In this document: in pieces, positions 1-12,265 of the stretch
How the letters are laid out: every line of letters begins with the position of its first letter
Numbering within the stretch: the first letter of the stretch is position 1
Origin: Balanoglossus misakiensis
Taxonomy: Eukaryota; Hemichordata
Direction of reading: 5' to 3'
Assembly (NCBI GenBank): GCA_040954595.2
Contig: CM082597.2
Coordinates: 4,712,001 to 4,776,000, forward strand
Length of the DNA stretch: 64,000 nt
Notes under the pieces: generated by a model
The model's database searches: none
What the model was told of the DNA's origin: nothing
Seen by the model: only the letters and a program-made list of their open reading frames with translations
Translations under genes and position numbers: made by a program

Positions 1-3000
1 TTGCTTTGCTCAACCTAAGTTCAGTGAATGTCGGAACTACATCACAGCTATCTTCCAAAGACCGAGAAAGTGGTGTGCAGTTTCCACCTCTGATCAAGAA
101 AAGCGATTCTGCGGCAGTTCCAACAGGGCACCTCAGACCACTAGGTAAGATCAAAGAGCTATCGTAACCACAGTACAGATAGGTACATGGTATTATAGAT
201 TTGATATTGAGATTTGAATTAGTCCACGTCCCTCCATAGGGACCGTGGTTAATCATAGATATGTGATGTTATGTAATATCATTGGTAACGTTTTCAGCAA
301 TTATCTTGCTGTCTGTTTATCAAAATACTGTGTGGAATCATAGACAGTAGAAGTCAACTGTCTATGGTGGAATCTTCTACAATATTGCCACATATAATGA
401 CTTCACCGTCATTCCTAGCTTTTTCCCTATGTATACTTGGACTTATTGGGAATCACTGACTATACAGAGTTTATTTTCTCAGTATAACATATCCCTTTTA
501 TCTGTCTTTCAACACTTTTAACATTATTAGGTTATCAGAGAAAACCTGACGGGCCAGTACAAGTTTACGACGAATGGCTACATCCGAAGCTGTTCTGGGA
601 GAACCACGTCCGACCAAAGCGCCCTCTGGTATTGAGGCAAGCAGTCGGTGAATCAGACGCTGTTTTGAAATGGAATGATGATTATCTGAAGGAAAAGTGA
701 GTTTTCCTGATGAGGGGTTTGATGTCAAGACAGCCGTGTTAGATTTTTGTTCTGTTATGATGATAACGGATTGAGCTGCACAGAAGAAATGTACTGACCA
801 TCGATAAAAAAACACGTTTCAAAATAAAAGTCCCTCCTGTCATATTTTTTCATTTGGCAGACATTTTCGGAGAGAAATATATGTATCATTAACTCTGTCG
901 TTGTTTTCTATCAGCTATGGTGATTTAGATGTTTTGATTGAAAAGAAGAGAGAAAACCGTGAGACGTCTCCCCAAAGAATGCAACTATCACACTTTCTGG
1001 ACAATTATAAACTTGAAGACTGGTATGTCGTGACTGTTCTCCCAGACGAAATGAGAAGAGATATACAAGTACGTACAACCTTATGTATTAACTTTGTGTG
1101 CAGACTTTTGAGTTATTTTTTATAAATGTAGGAAAAGATATCTTCCGTATGTGTGTAATTCACTAAATGTGCGAAAAAATATAATATTCAGGAAAATTTC
1201 ACTTGGAACCGATCTCAAATTTGAAAAAGAAAAATGGCCGCTATTCTCTGTAGAGAAGAATTAATGTGGAACTATGGGAATTAATAGGCTACCTGACCAA
1301 ACTCTATGCTTCTTTCGGAACTAAAACCGTGTGGTACCAGTATCTTGGCGTCTACATACACAGAAATGAGCACAAGCCATCTATGAAGAAAATGGTTGTG
1401 AAGGGTTAAAGGGACAAAGTCTCTCCCTCGCTGCCCTTTTTCCATTAATTATGTTTGATACAAGACACCGTTCATATTATTCTACATGTGGATATATAGA
1501 GAATCCACATTCAACGACACACAACTTCCATCCCGTTTGTAGGATATGATAGTAAAAAAAACGCCAAAATAAATAAATGGTAAACACCGATTATTCATTT
1601 TAGCGAGTTTTTCACTCTCGTATCTACAAGTTGAATGGAAGTTGTATGTGGTTGAACGTTGTATAACTATATATCCACATGTAGAATAACACAAACGGTG
1701 TCTTGTATCAAACATAATTACTGGAAAAGGGGCAGTGAGAGAGAGACTTTGTCCCTTTAATATACACATTCATCTTCCTCTTTATTCTTGCTGTTCAAGG
1801 TGCCAAAGTGTCTTCTGTGCGGAAGTTTCCGGGAATACATTCATGAGTGTAATCTGTGGATGAGCAGTGGAGGAACAGCGTCGGTACTCCATTATGACGC
1901 CGACGACAACATCCATTGTTTGTTCGCCGGCAGAAAGGACCTTATCATGATCGAGCCGAAACACGAGGATTATTTATCCATGGTCTACAAAGTAAGTGGT
2001 GCAGTCCTTCAGATGAATAGTTATCGAGCGCGATAAGTAAATGATGGTCAAGTTGAAAGAAGCCAGATTGCTGTGTTTCTCTTGTTATGTAATCGAAGTA
2101 TTTACAAGTATTATAAGCCCAGGAAGTACCATGATATTCCATACTTAAAGGGACAAAGTCTCTCACTGCCCTTTTTCCATCAATTGTGTTTGATACAAGA
2201 CACCATTTATGTTATTCTACATTTGGTTATATAGTGAATCAAAGTTCGACCACTGTCAACTTCCATTGATTCACTATATGTCCATGTGTAGAATAACATA
2301 AACAGTGTCTTGTATCAAACCTAATTAATGGAAAAGGGGTAACGAGAGAGAGAGAGAGACTTTGTCCCTTTAAGAAAAACGAAACATTACAGCCAAGTAC
2401 ATTACCACACCTGAGTACTCCCCATCCTCATTTACTCACATGCACTGTACCTTGTAATATCTTTGCAGCACAAATGGTCGGGTTCAGGCTTTTCAACTTT
2501 GGACATGGACATGATTAACATGTATAAAAATCCCGACGTAGCAAAAGTGCCATGGACCTGGGCGACCATCAGAGCCGGTGACTGCGTTTACATACCAGCA
2601 GGTTGGTGGAACTGTTACATTTTGCGATATTTGATCTTGTAAACATACATATAATTCTCCTTAGACGAAGAAAATGTCCCTGTGTTCTGAGTTACCCCAC
2701 CTAACCTAGTCCTACATTCAAGATATTTGGTAAAATGTAATGCAAGCATGATTTCAATTACATCGTACAGTTAGATATGAAAAAAAACAACCCACACCAT
2801 TTATGATGTATATGTTACAGAAAACACAGAAGTTTCAGGGAGTGAAACAGTGAGAATCAATTTTGAATACATTTGTTGATTATGATTCTGATAATTTTTG
2901 CGTCGAAATCCATCCTTCAACTATATATCATCTGTTTTGTCTCCTCAGGTTATCTTCATCAAGTTCGTTCCTACGGCCGTAGTTTGGCCGCCACCTTTCT

Positions 3001-3725
3001 CTTCACTATTGATGGCGAGTTCAACGACACCGGTTGCCAGGATGCAAACTTTGAATACACCCGTCTGACTGATGTGGATGTCATATGGACGTACAAGAAA
3101 GGAGCCAAGGTATGTGTTAAAGATCTTGCCTTCTTCTATTGTCTCCAAACTTGTGTTTTCATGACACGACAGTGAAGCAATGTACTGTGTATAACATACT
3201 TTTTGTACATACTGTAAAACAATTTATTTTAAAACGAGTTAAATTTTTCGCGATATCGAGAGAGGCCGCTGTTTCGCAAGTATTAATTTTCGCGTTCTCT
3301 TATTTCATTCACTGCATCGTTATCTTCAAAAGCAATTTACGCGACTTTTTATTTTCAAGCTATTTTGGCTCTCGCATATTTGGCGAAAATAATTGCTCGC
3401 GAAAATAAAGTGTTTTACAGTAGTAAGACACTATAAATTAGCTGCATGCGTTTTCAATGGATTTTGATTTTCACTACACTTCATGTTTTTGTAACTTAGG
3501 TTTTCTCTTTTGTTAATTGAGTACAGACTATTGACATGGGATATATGAACGTTGAAATGTTACGCAAAAGTCTGGTTTCATTCATCAAAGAAGACAAGTT
3601 AGTTAAAGAGAAGTTTGCGTTGTTTTATGATGCCATGAGAGATAAAGAGGAAGAAGAGTTGCCGTCGATTGATGATGTAAGTATCTGACGGGAGGGGGAG
3701 AGAGAGAGAGGGAGAGAGACAGTAT

Positions 3726-3765
<40 letters not shown>

Positions 3766-4016
3766 CAAAAGACTGGCCACTGATTAATTAACTAAAAATT
3801 AAGGATTCTCTGACACATTTATTACCTTTAGTATACTCATTCTTGTTTATGTGTTATATTTCGTTGTAGGCATGGTTGATTCTAGACTATGCAAAGAAAG
3901 GTTTCCTGACTCGCAGTGATGTTGCCAGTTTGGACAGAGAGATTCTGAAAGACTTTGCACGACTAATAGATCCGCCACACGGTCCAGCGGCTGGTGAAAT
4001 TCACGATGAACTTTGA
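1..4016 (+). CDS. JmjC-domain protein with C-terminal HDEL (JmjC-A), 5' end outside the window
   Basis: Predicted Fe(II)/2-oxoglutarate oxygenase of the JmjC (cupin_8) fold, probably resident in the ER lumen. Exons: 1-144 (open to the window edge), 531-696, 915-1068, 1800-1991, 2469-2601, 2949-3109, 3527-3676, 3870-4016; all junctions keep phase. Exon 4 carries the HxD metal motif (LHYDADDN) followed by GRKDLIMI, whose lysine suits the 2-oxoglutarate carboxylate. The distal metal histidine is in GYLHQVRSYG in exon 6. The last two exons hold an acidic stretch (DKEEEELPSIDD) and a degenerate EF-hand-like loop (DYAKKGFLTRSDV), and the protein ends EIHDEL, an ER-retrieval signal. It parallels the complete gene at 32871-37126 exon by exon (exons 2 and 3 have identical lengths of 166 and 154 nt), whose exon 1 encodes a signal peptide. 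The corresponding ATG here lies upstream of base 1. Substrate unknown. The family fold and ER location are inferred from motifs. Confidence 0.85.
1410..1756. mobile_element. TTAA-flanked fold-back MITE, family alpha copy 1
   Basis: Long inverted repeat in intron 3 of JmjC-A. The ends read AGGGACAAAGTCTCTC and its complement GAGAGACTTTGTCCCT, and the arms pair over most of the element (for example GATACAAGACACCG near 1455 with CGGTGTCTTGTATC near 1697). TTAA stands immediately outside both ends (1406-1409 and 1757-1760), the target-site pattern of piggyBac-type elements; a TA duplication is a less tidy reading. No coding capacity. Confidence 0.75.
2149..2369. mobile_element. TTAA-flanked fold-back MITE, family alpha copy 2
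   Basis: Second, shorter copy of the element at 1410-1756, in the next intron of JmjC-A. It has the same termini (AGGGACAAAGTCTCTC and GAGAGACTTTGTCCCT), flanking TTAA at 2145-2148 and 2370-2373, and a hairpin around 2240-2265. A terminal fragment (TTTGTCCCTTTAA) is also visible near 29054-29066, inside the intron after exon 3 of the NHL fusion gene. Confidence 0.72.
3212..3420. mobile_element. TA-flanked MITE, family beta (209 bp) with an empty site in the second duplication unit
   Basis: Element in intron 6 of JmjC-A. Its ends are inverted repeats of about 25 bases (left CTGTAAAACAATTTATTTT, right the complement of CTGTAAAACACTTTATTTT), and internal TTTTCGCG-type words recur. TA flanks both ends (3210-3211 and 3421-3422). 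The matching intron in the second duplication unit reads straight through with a single TA at 12171-12172, so this is a filled/empty pair of the kind left by Tc1/mariner-type insertion. No coding capacity. Confidence 0.82.
3696..3765. repeat. (GA)n and (GAT)n microsatellite
   Basis: Purine-rich GA run followed by about a dozen GAT repeats in the last intron of JmjC-A. The copy in the second unit (12430-12560) has shorter GAT runs and an internal duplication of about 110 bases containing the run plus the following TTCAAAAGACTGGCCA. Confidence 0.85.
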
Positions 4017-4556
4017 CCTCGAATAATGGCGTCCAATTCAAATAATCACAATTTCAAATCATGATACATTATTTTACTTGGTTTAATAGATTCTCATTTT
4101 TACACATATTTTTTGTATTCAAACAAGGATTATATTATTCCTAACAACAACTACATTCACTACAGTTATTTCTCATGATTTTAAACTCAAAAAATCATTT
4201 AGAAGATTTTGGGGGTTTAAATGAATGACAGTTATATAAACACTGGGTGTTGATGTATATTCAAGGTTTAGAGTTTGTACGGAGTATAACTACAGTTTGA
4301 CAATATGTATATCAGATCAATTTTCATTATGAATTTGAAAGATTTTTTTGGTGCAAGAAACAAATCAACAATACATGTACATTAAAGCCTCTAGAGCTGC
4401 CACTTTGTGCATAATTTTCATGATTTTTTTTATTTTTAAAGAAATAAGCTGACTGATAGGTATGCATGAACATCTCATTATAGCTTCACATTGCAATTTG
4501 AACAGGTTATATATTAAACTGTTAAGCAATATAATTTCCAATGGTGCTCATCTTAG

Positions 4557-4562
4557 AATAAA
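4557..4562 (+). terminator. Poly(A) signal of JmjC-A
   Basis: AATAAA about 540 bases after the HDEL stop codon and before the lectin gene. The duplicated tail has the same signal at 13360-13365. It is the first good hexamer after the stop; cleavage site not determined. Confidence 0.5.
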
Positions 4563-4834
4563 GTATTGAGACTCTATGGTTTGGTTTCGACCACTGAATT
4601 GATTTCATAATAAGGTTTCAGCAAATAAACTTTTCCTGAAAATGACATATGTTGTTGTTGGGTTTTTGATGGGATATTGTCTTTTAGGATAATGTGTCAT
4701 CGTATCAGTATTCGATACAATGTGCTTGTGGCGTAAACATTCGACGAAACTTGATTCGTCTCTGACGACGAATTCTCTCAGCCATCTGGTGCATGCACAT
4801 TGTAAACAGCTCAACTCACAGTCGCTTTGGAACG

Positions 4835-7800
4835 ATGGAGAAACTACATCGATGGCTGTGCTACCTCACTCTTGTATCCGTGGTAATTTTCTCACATACC
4901 CAGGTGACGGTGAACGGTATTGTAGACCATTTTCATGTATTCAACTGCAATGAATTCCTGATGGTAATCTCAGTATTAGAGTAGCAGTGTTTTACAACTT
5001 CATCACGACGTTTCGAGCAAAGTGACAATGATCACAAATCATAACATTTGTTATAATTATATTATGAAATTTCGGAATACACGTTCTAGTCATGTACCCT
5101 CAGTTGCCAACACGCTATAAATATTTGAAGTTAAGTTTAGATCTTTAGTTTGACATTTAGAACAGTACTGCCAACACAATATTCTCTTTTTTAAAGTACC
5201 ATGCACATGGTAGTTTAGATGTTTTAGTTCGACACTAAGATCTATTCTGCCAACACAATTTTCTCATATACATATTTTGTAAATGACATGTGTTTCAGCC
5301 CAAGACTTTACTACTGTGATTGAAAATGAGTTGAAACTTGCCAACTATGAAGCAACGTGGATGGAAGCAAAAGAAGCGTGTGAGCAGGACAATGGGCATC
5401 TGTTGAGGTTCTACGACCGAGAGACCATGAATATAGTTGTCAGCTATATAGCGTTATTAGATACGCCAGGTGATTAACATATTTAAGTGACTTAAGATAA
5501 TGGCAAATTAAAGATAACATGGTCCAGACTTTGGTGATATAACGTATGTAGTGTGCTAAATGATCTTTCTGCGGAAATTTCACAAAATATCCTACTGCTT
5601 CCCGGTAAAGAGTAATAAAGTACCCAACTTTGTCATTACTGCTTGCGATGTCTTCTCATTCAGAAGTACAATTGTTATAATAATTAACGTGACTTTTAAA
5701 GTACACAAATCGACATGTATCACTCAACGTTCAAGATGCCTTTCCTCTTTGGAATGTTTTACAGTCATTATCTGGATCGACGCCAATGATAGAGAGACGG
5801 AAGGTCACTTTGTTTACTCGGACGGTTCGAGCATAGATGAATGTGTGGCAGCATGGTACTCGTTAGAACCATATGATCCCGACAGTAAAGATTGTGTTTT
5901 TATATGGTAATGTTGTTTTAATTTGAAATTTTAATTGGAGTAACCCGACCTCAAGTTGCCCGATTTGTATTTGGCTGAAACGAGTTCTCTATTGGCGGAG
6001 CATTAGAACTGTGGATTGGAAATTATAATATGACAGAACCTCATGGCCAGATCGAGCAAACGACATTACATTTATATACAGAAAACTGCAGGTGTCAGAT
6101 GAAATCGGAACGTCAATTGCAGCACATACATAATAATACATGTAATGAGACATACGCTATAATAATAATCGTCCATAATGAGAATAACTATAGTATTATT
6201 TTACTTTTAGTCTCAATCTTAAATCGCTGATGGATGCCATGTACTTGACCATTCAGCAGACACCTTAAAGTTGTGTTAAAAACACCAGTTCATACACACA
6301 TCTTTGCATTCTCCTAGACCTGTATGTGTGTATAGTGAGATATTCCGTCTGTTTTAATGATATAGGGCGTCAACTTTTTGGCATGCTTGGAGATGTGACC
6401 AAAGCTTTTCTTTCATGTGCCAGTATAAGAACAGAATTGGCAACTCAAGTTCATGTAAGTGATATAAAGCTAATAATTAAATAAAAAAATATAAAAAATA
6501 ATAATTTAAATAATAATAGGTTCGATTTCAACCAAACTTGCACAAATCGAATTCAGCATCGAAAACAGAAATGCGAGGTGCCACGTCTGCCCTGTCAACT
6601 CATTTGCTGCTAATTCAAACTTTTCTCAATATAATACCACCATGGTTAAAGTGTCTTTATCAGTAAATTAAAAACTTAATGATTGTACATAAAATCTCTT
6701 TGTGCTATGTTATAATTATACAATTCTTTAAACCCCCTAACCTTGTAAAAAAAATTGTAATAATAATAACAACAATCTACTTGCTATACATATCTCAAAA
6801 ACAAAGGTGAATGAATAGTTTAATTCCCCTTCTTAAATCTTTGTTAGTGTCTCTTGATAGATTCAATGACGAATACAAGGTATCCAGATTCCTCGCAAGC
6901 TCCCGAGACGCCTATGAGTACTGCTTGAATGATGGAGGGGCTTTACTACGAGTACCTGACCAACAGACAATGGAATATGTTGTAAACATGGTTGACTCGG
7001 TTGACAATAGTCTTGGGATGCCTATTGGTAAGTATCTTGCGTGATTCGCACAATTTTCAGAAATTTTGTATATTTGACATAGTTACTTTTACTTCCGGGT
7101 TTAAAACAGGTTAAAAGCAGCATGCCTTCCTGAAAAAATGATTATTCATTCCATTATTTTTTGTTGCGTCTACATAAACTAAACCTGTCACTAGCAAAAT
7201 GTCGCAGTTGTCCGGCCTAATATCAATTCTAATCTTTACGTCAATAAAGGTAATATAATGTATAGAGTATTGTGGATAGATGGTGTGGATTTGTATACAG
7301 AGAATGAATGGACGCACTATGATGGGACACCAATGACTTACTTACCGTGGTTGGATAATCAGCCAGACGGAACCTCTTCGAAAAATTGCATTACAGCAAA
7401 TTTGTAATTATATATTTGTCTACATCAAACCACGTTTCCCTACACAATTAGACACTGTTAAGCACTGTATCCACAGCAAAACATTCGTCTGGATAAGGTG
7501 CACTGCTATGTAAACTAGAAAATGCACAGTGACTGCGCGTCCATGATCTGTTGTCTCCATCTATAAACAGAGCACGTCTGTGCAAAAATTAAGTAATGAG
7601 CTGAAGGCCGATAATCATCTTATGTGCATGAATGTACTTTTGTGTGTACCAATATTACGTCCAATCCAAATGTTCTGCAAATTTTGCATTTGACATATTT
7701 TAAATAGTGGGCTGTATTCGCGTCCTTTCTTCTTTCATGTGTCGTCCCTTCGTTTCATCCAATTTTGTCTTTTCCAGACTAGTCACTGCGATCGTGTCTG

Positions 7801-9778
7801 TTGTTACATCAGCATACTGGCTGAGTTTCTAGTTTGGCTCATGCATATGTGGTGATTGTCGCCTTTTAATGAAGGCCAAGGAAATGTGACACAATTCAGA
7901 TTCAGCTGATAACATGTTATAAATGATTTTAAACGTATTGAACAGTATATTTGTTGGTAACGATTATTTATTGTCATTTTATCAGATTCGGTGGAACTAG
8001 TAAGGTGTACAGTGTGGATGATTGTCCACGTCTGCGTAGATTTGTCTGTCGATATGGTAGGTGTATATCTTTATGAAATCCTTCCACAGTACACCAGAGA
8101 CTCCCATGCAAATTTGTGGTGATCAGGTTTCTAATGAGTGCAGATTTATTGTATAGCAAAGTTGTGGCGTAATAATTGTACCACGTTTGTCGATAATCGT
8201 AACCCTTAATCAGATGTGACTTGAGTCACGAACATGTGTGACATGCCAGTACTGAAATTTCGCCCACATTGTAAGGCTAACATCTCAGAAAAGATCTTCA
8301 TCGAAATTTTTGCATTGGTTCTCTCTTGCGTGGGTCGGAAATCCTTCGTCACGAGAACGTTACATCATCCACATTACCAGCCGAGAAAATAAGTGTAAAC
8401 GTCTTAAGAAATAAACGACAAAACCGTTTTACTAAGAGGTGTATCCAATCTGCACCATTGATTTATTGCAGTTATAAGAAATTGCAATATTTGGCGTTGC
8501 AGTTTCTTGTTAAAAGTGAACCTAACAGACTTCAATGAATCACTGATACATGCCGAAGTAAACATGGCGCCCTTTTGTGGCCTAATGCCTCTATAAATAC
8601 CACTTATCCTACACCAGTTATTTCTTGTTGGTTTTTACATTACAGGTGTGTCGTACACACCCAAACTGCCGAATATAAAATCTGAATGTTATAACAGTAG
8701 TCTGACGACACCTGGATATACAGGCCATGTTGGCTCTGACGTTACTAACACCGGTTCTTCAGAAATGTCAACAGATGTCACAGAAGATACTGGCGCTGAT
8801 GCTAAATCTGACACTAGCCCGACTGACACAGAATCCCTGTTAGAGTTAACTGTAATGCAGCGAACCGAAACGACAGATAATGAAGTTTTGACAGACATCC
8901 CTGACGACAAGGCCACCGAGAGTGTCTCTGGTTTCATCTCGAAGGAAAACCCTACTGAAACGGCTACAACTGTAGTGCGTGGGACTGAACCAGGCGTTGA
9001 GGGAACCCACACTGATTCTGTCTCCATATCAACGGATACAATCGACGCCAGCACCTTGCCTCCTAATACAGCATGTAAAGGTCCATTCTGCCAACATTTG
9101 CCAAGCATTAGTGTTGTCGATAGCAATTCGAAACTGCCCCACTGTAAGTATAAGTTCACTGTGCTTCATAGCCACACTTGTAGAAACAAAACACAATTGA
9201 ATAATATAAAATGAGGCAGGGTGGCCTTAATATTTTTTGAAACACCTGATATCACGTCTTTATTTTGCCAGAGGTCAGTGCATCTTTCTTTCACGGTTTT
9301 GGCATCTGGCTGCATTTATGGTTGTCTGTGCTAGGCTACACTGTGCTGCTGTTGTGTGTGTGTGCACATGTGCGTGCGTGCGTGCGTGTGTGTGTGGTTT
9401 GTGATTGGCCATGTACCGGTCAATGGTAAAGTATATTTGCCCTTTGATTTTATTGTATATAGATGGTTACGCTTGCAAGTATATAATACTGTACTTCACA
9501 AGTAACCCGAATGGATCCTGTCCACGTCACAAGTAACCCGAATGGATCCTGCCAACGCCCCATAGCCCAAGGCCTCATATTCTGCACTTAAGCTTTTTTG
9601 CTATCAATTTTATTTTTTCTTGACAGGTGACAAACTCGACAACAATGGCAACACTTTCATAGGCCTAGTCCTAGGCTTTATCGCTGCATACCTGGCTGTG
9701 CATATTGTGTTGATACTCGGGATTTCTCGTTGTGTAAGAAACCTAGACTCTGCTCCGAAGTTGCAAAATGACGCATAG
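4835..9778 (+). CDS. Type I membrane protein with two C-type lectin domains (lectin 1)
   Basis: Nine exons: 4835-4916, 5299-5469, 5765-5906, 6366-6454, 6848-7027, 7268-7403, 7986-8056, 8646-9143, 9627-9778; 506 residues, frame open throughout. Order: signal peptide (MEKLHRWLCYLTLVSVVIFS); CTLD1 about residues 35-157 (EAKEACEQDNGHLLRF, then WIDANDRETEGHF, then DCVFIW, then FMCQY); CTLD2 about 168-290 (DAYEYCLNDGGALLRV, WIDGVDLYTENEW, NCI, RFVCRY); a Thr/Ser-rich, mucin-like stalk about 291-457; one membrane helix about 467-488 (FIGLVLGFIAAYLAVHIVLI); and a short tail ending LQNDA with no ITAM or ITIM. CTLD2 has QPD (about 253-255), the motif that favours galactose in classical lectins. The second Ca2+-site motif WND is absent from both domains, so calcium-dependent sugar binding is uncertain. 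The exon 1 donor (GTATTG) is weak but gives the right phase. Likely a cell-surface recognition receptor. Confidence 0.88.
9351..9397. repeat. (TG)n/(CG) microsatellite in lectin 1 last intron
   Basis: Alternating TG and GCGTGC run. The copy in unit 2 is about 20 bases longer. Confidence 0.85.
9497..9558. repeat. 31-base tandem repeat, two units
   Basis: CACAAGTAACCCGAATGGAT followed by CCTGTCCACGT, twice in a row, in the last intron of lectin 1. The same pair is at 18894-18955 in unit 2, so the repeat predates the segmental duplication. Confidence 0.85.
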
Positions 9779-12142
9779 AATACTGTTCTTGATTTGAGCG
9801 TTACTCATGTTATTGGTGCCGTTTCTTCATCTGACACAGTGATCGAATGCAAAACATCAATTATAATCGTTAGTTAGGTTTCTGTTACAGTGTCACCATG
9901 TTTCTTGATTTCATTAATGATTGAGAACAAGCTAAATTAGTAAAGTCAGCGTTTTAACATAAGTAACTGTATTGAAATGGAATTACAACCATCTGTGAAC
10001 AACGTAGTGCATGTTTATTTAATGATCATGGGTTTTCAATGTGAGTAGGACATTCGCTATGGATCTCGCTATTTATCATATGCACATGCGTACTGTCAAT
10101 TATCATTCTGTCGCGACTTAACTCATGACCTTAGCTGTGCTGTCTTGTATTGCGTTTGTCTTTACAACGTGCCACATGAATGTGATACTTGATCGATAAT
10201 TTTTGGAATATGGATGGTTTTGATCTTACTTATTAATGATTATTGTTGTTTTAATAAACATACTTTAGTTCACTATCACTTCAAACTTCGCGTACGTGTT
10301 GCTGTATTCCCTCGAACTGAATTCGAAAAACGTAACGCCCATGCCAGCAAAGGGACATATGGACCCACACCAAACGAGTTGCAAGCAGCACCTATAAGTA
10401 TTAGGTCAGAGCTTTACTGACTATCAAGTATCGACGGCCAGTCACGTGGCTCTAATAGACCAGTCACGTGGCTCTAATAGACCAATTACGTGTCTCGTTC
10501 AGTTGACACACAATGCATCCACGATAACAATGCAGGCTCCTCAGTACATGACATTGATGAAAGGGCATGCGCAGGAAATGGAATTAACAATCCCCTGTTC
10601 GTGGGATTGAAAGAATCGCTACACTGCTGTTTGTAGCGATGCGCCTGTCGGTACGCGCCTCTGGTTATCAGGTCTCAGGGGACTCTGATAGTTCTTGTAC
10701 TGGTATGCGGGTTGATGCAGTATAAGTTCTTGGTCCGTCAACCTGCGGTCTTTGCAAGTACATGTATTGTGCATGGAGTATCAATTTGAGTAGCAACAAT
10801 TGGTGGCTGTGACTGTTTTTTTTAACTTCCTGTGTCATCTATGGGAGTTAAGACAACGGTCAGAATGACAGAAATTAATGTTTGACGAGCAAAGAACATT
10901 TGTCATGCTGTGTTTTGATCCCCATTCAACCACGCCAGTCAAGGCCACTGAAGTTCTTAACTGTTTCCTATCGGCACTAAAATTGTACAGAAGAATGCGG
11001 TGTCATCTGGAGAAAGAGATCTGAGTTTCCATCATATCATGTCATTGCAGTGCAAACAGAATTGTTATCCATGAATGCAATAACCTGCGAAGCTTATAGG
11101 TTCGTGTGGGTTAATCTGAAATCCCCAACCAAATTAATTGTTTTGACAGACAAATCATAATCTGAATACACTGGGGGAATACCGCAAATTGCACAAACTA
11201 TAAACATTTTGCTCGAAAGGGACTTAATACTTGTCCACCTCTCAAACAAGTAATACATGTACTTCATTAATCCCAAATCCTACATCGACCTTCGTAATGC
11301 GAAAATAAGAATTCGAACATTTGGGGTTTGTCGGTCTATGACAATGGTACTCAGACACACTAACCGATTTTGAATTGTTCAGTAGCTGTCATGAGTTACG
11401 AACCAAAATCTCTCAACACAAACACCCAGACAGCAACAACAATGATACACTGAACACCCAAAGTTTTACGTTTCACTGCGAATCTATTTGTCTCAGGAAG
11501 AAAAATAATCATAGTACAAGCACTGAACTTAAATGTTACAAGGGTTCTTACCCTAATATTGTGATGTCCTCAAGAAACTTGTATAAGGTCCGCGGTAATA
11601 TCACACACGTGTTGAGCGGACGCGATAATTCAGTGTTCCGTGAGTTCTCTGCACCGACCCGACGATGGTTCACGCTGGCGTGCTGCTTTCTCTCAAAGTT
11701 CTTTCCTGAAGTCCTCTCAGAAGAAATTAACGGGTTCACTTCACTTACAGTTGCTGGCGTATACAAGCATTTTAAGTCCGAGAGCAACGCTGAATTCAAA
11801 CCAACAGGACATACTCGACGTGCCTGGGCGAGCTGAACATACCAGTCCCGGTCGCTCATGGCCGAGTGCAACTTGTCTGTTTTCTGTTCGGCTCACGCCA
11901 CTAGACTGCCGTTGCCGAGAGTCAAAAATCAAAACCCTTACGTAATATTCAAAATACCCAGGTGTACCTCTACGGCTAATACTATGTTAATGACGTACAC
12001 CCTTATTGTTCACCCACCACTGATATTTAAATTCTGTGCATTCGTTGTACAATCGTAACACATGCAACTTGACTGAGAATGTGCTGAGAATTTGGGTTGT
12101 GACACACAATAAAGGCGATACAAGTCAACGAACAGATATTCA
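9779..12142. other. Lectin 1 3' flank and unit-1 spacer, no supported gene
   Basis: A likely poly(A) signal AATAAA lies at 10253-10258. A 22-base repeat containing the E-box palindrome CACGTG occurs twice at 10441-10484 with a decayed third copy. Open frames of up to 153 codons near 11375-11871 exist on both strands. The differences between the two units there change residues as often as not, so nothing suggests a protein under constraint. Confidence 0.6.
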
Positions 12143-12265
12143 GTACTGTGTATAACATACTTTTTGTACATAGTAAGACACTATAAATTAGCTGCAGTGG
12201 ATTTCGATTTTCACTACATTTCATCTTTTGTAACTTAGCTTTTCTCTATTGTTAATTGAGTACAG

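Larger units (their letters stand above)
3182..12142 (+). repeat. Tandem segmental duplication, unit 1
   Basis: This stretch is repeated in direct orientation at 12143-21595. Unit 1 begins inside intron 6 of JmjC-A and contains the JmjC tail, lectin gene 1 and about 2.3 kb of 3' flank. Most intron and intergenic sequence matches unit 2 at what looks like 96-98 percent identity by eye. Unit 1 carries the 209-base beta MITE that unit 2 lacks. It lacks the roughly 370-base segment present in unit 2 at 15925-16294 and the roughly 90-base segment near 14880-14970. Confidence 0.93.

Noticed and set aside
498-815. Minus-strand open frame of 105 codons over JmjC-A exon 2
   Set aside because: It is a shadow of the plus-strand exon, which has homology to the paralogue and proper splice sites.
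8689-9159. Minus-strand frame of 156 codons opposite the lectin 1 stalk exon (and its copy at 18010-18534)
   Set aside because: The opposite strand of a Thr/Ser-rich exon is expected to stay open. The plus-strand frame joins in phase to CTLD2 and the membrane helix.
9497-9558. Direct repeats considered as a CRISPR-like or regulatory array
   Set aside because: Only two adjacent copies without spacers, in an intron of an animal gene.
11375-11871. Overlapping plus and minus frames of 107-153 codons, kept in both duplication units (also 20828-21324)
   Set aside because: Retention is explained by the recent duplication. Differences between units change residues freely on either strand, and no family motif is visible.
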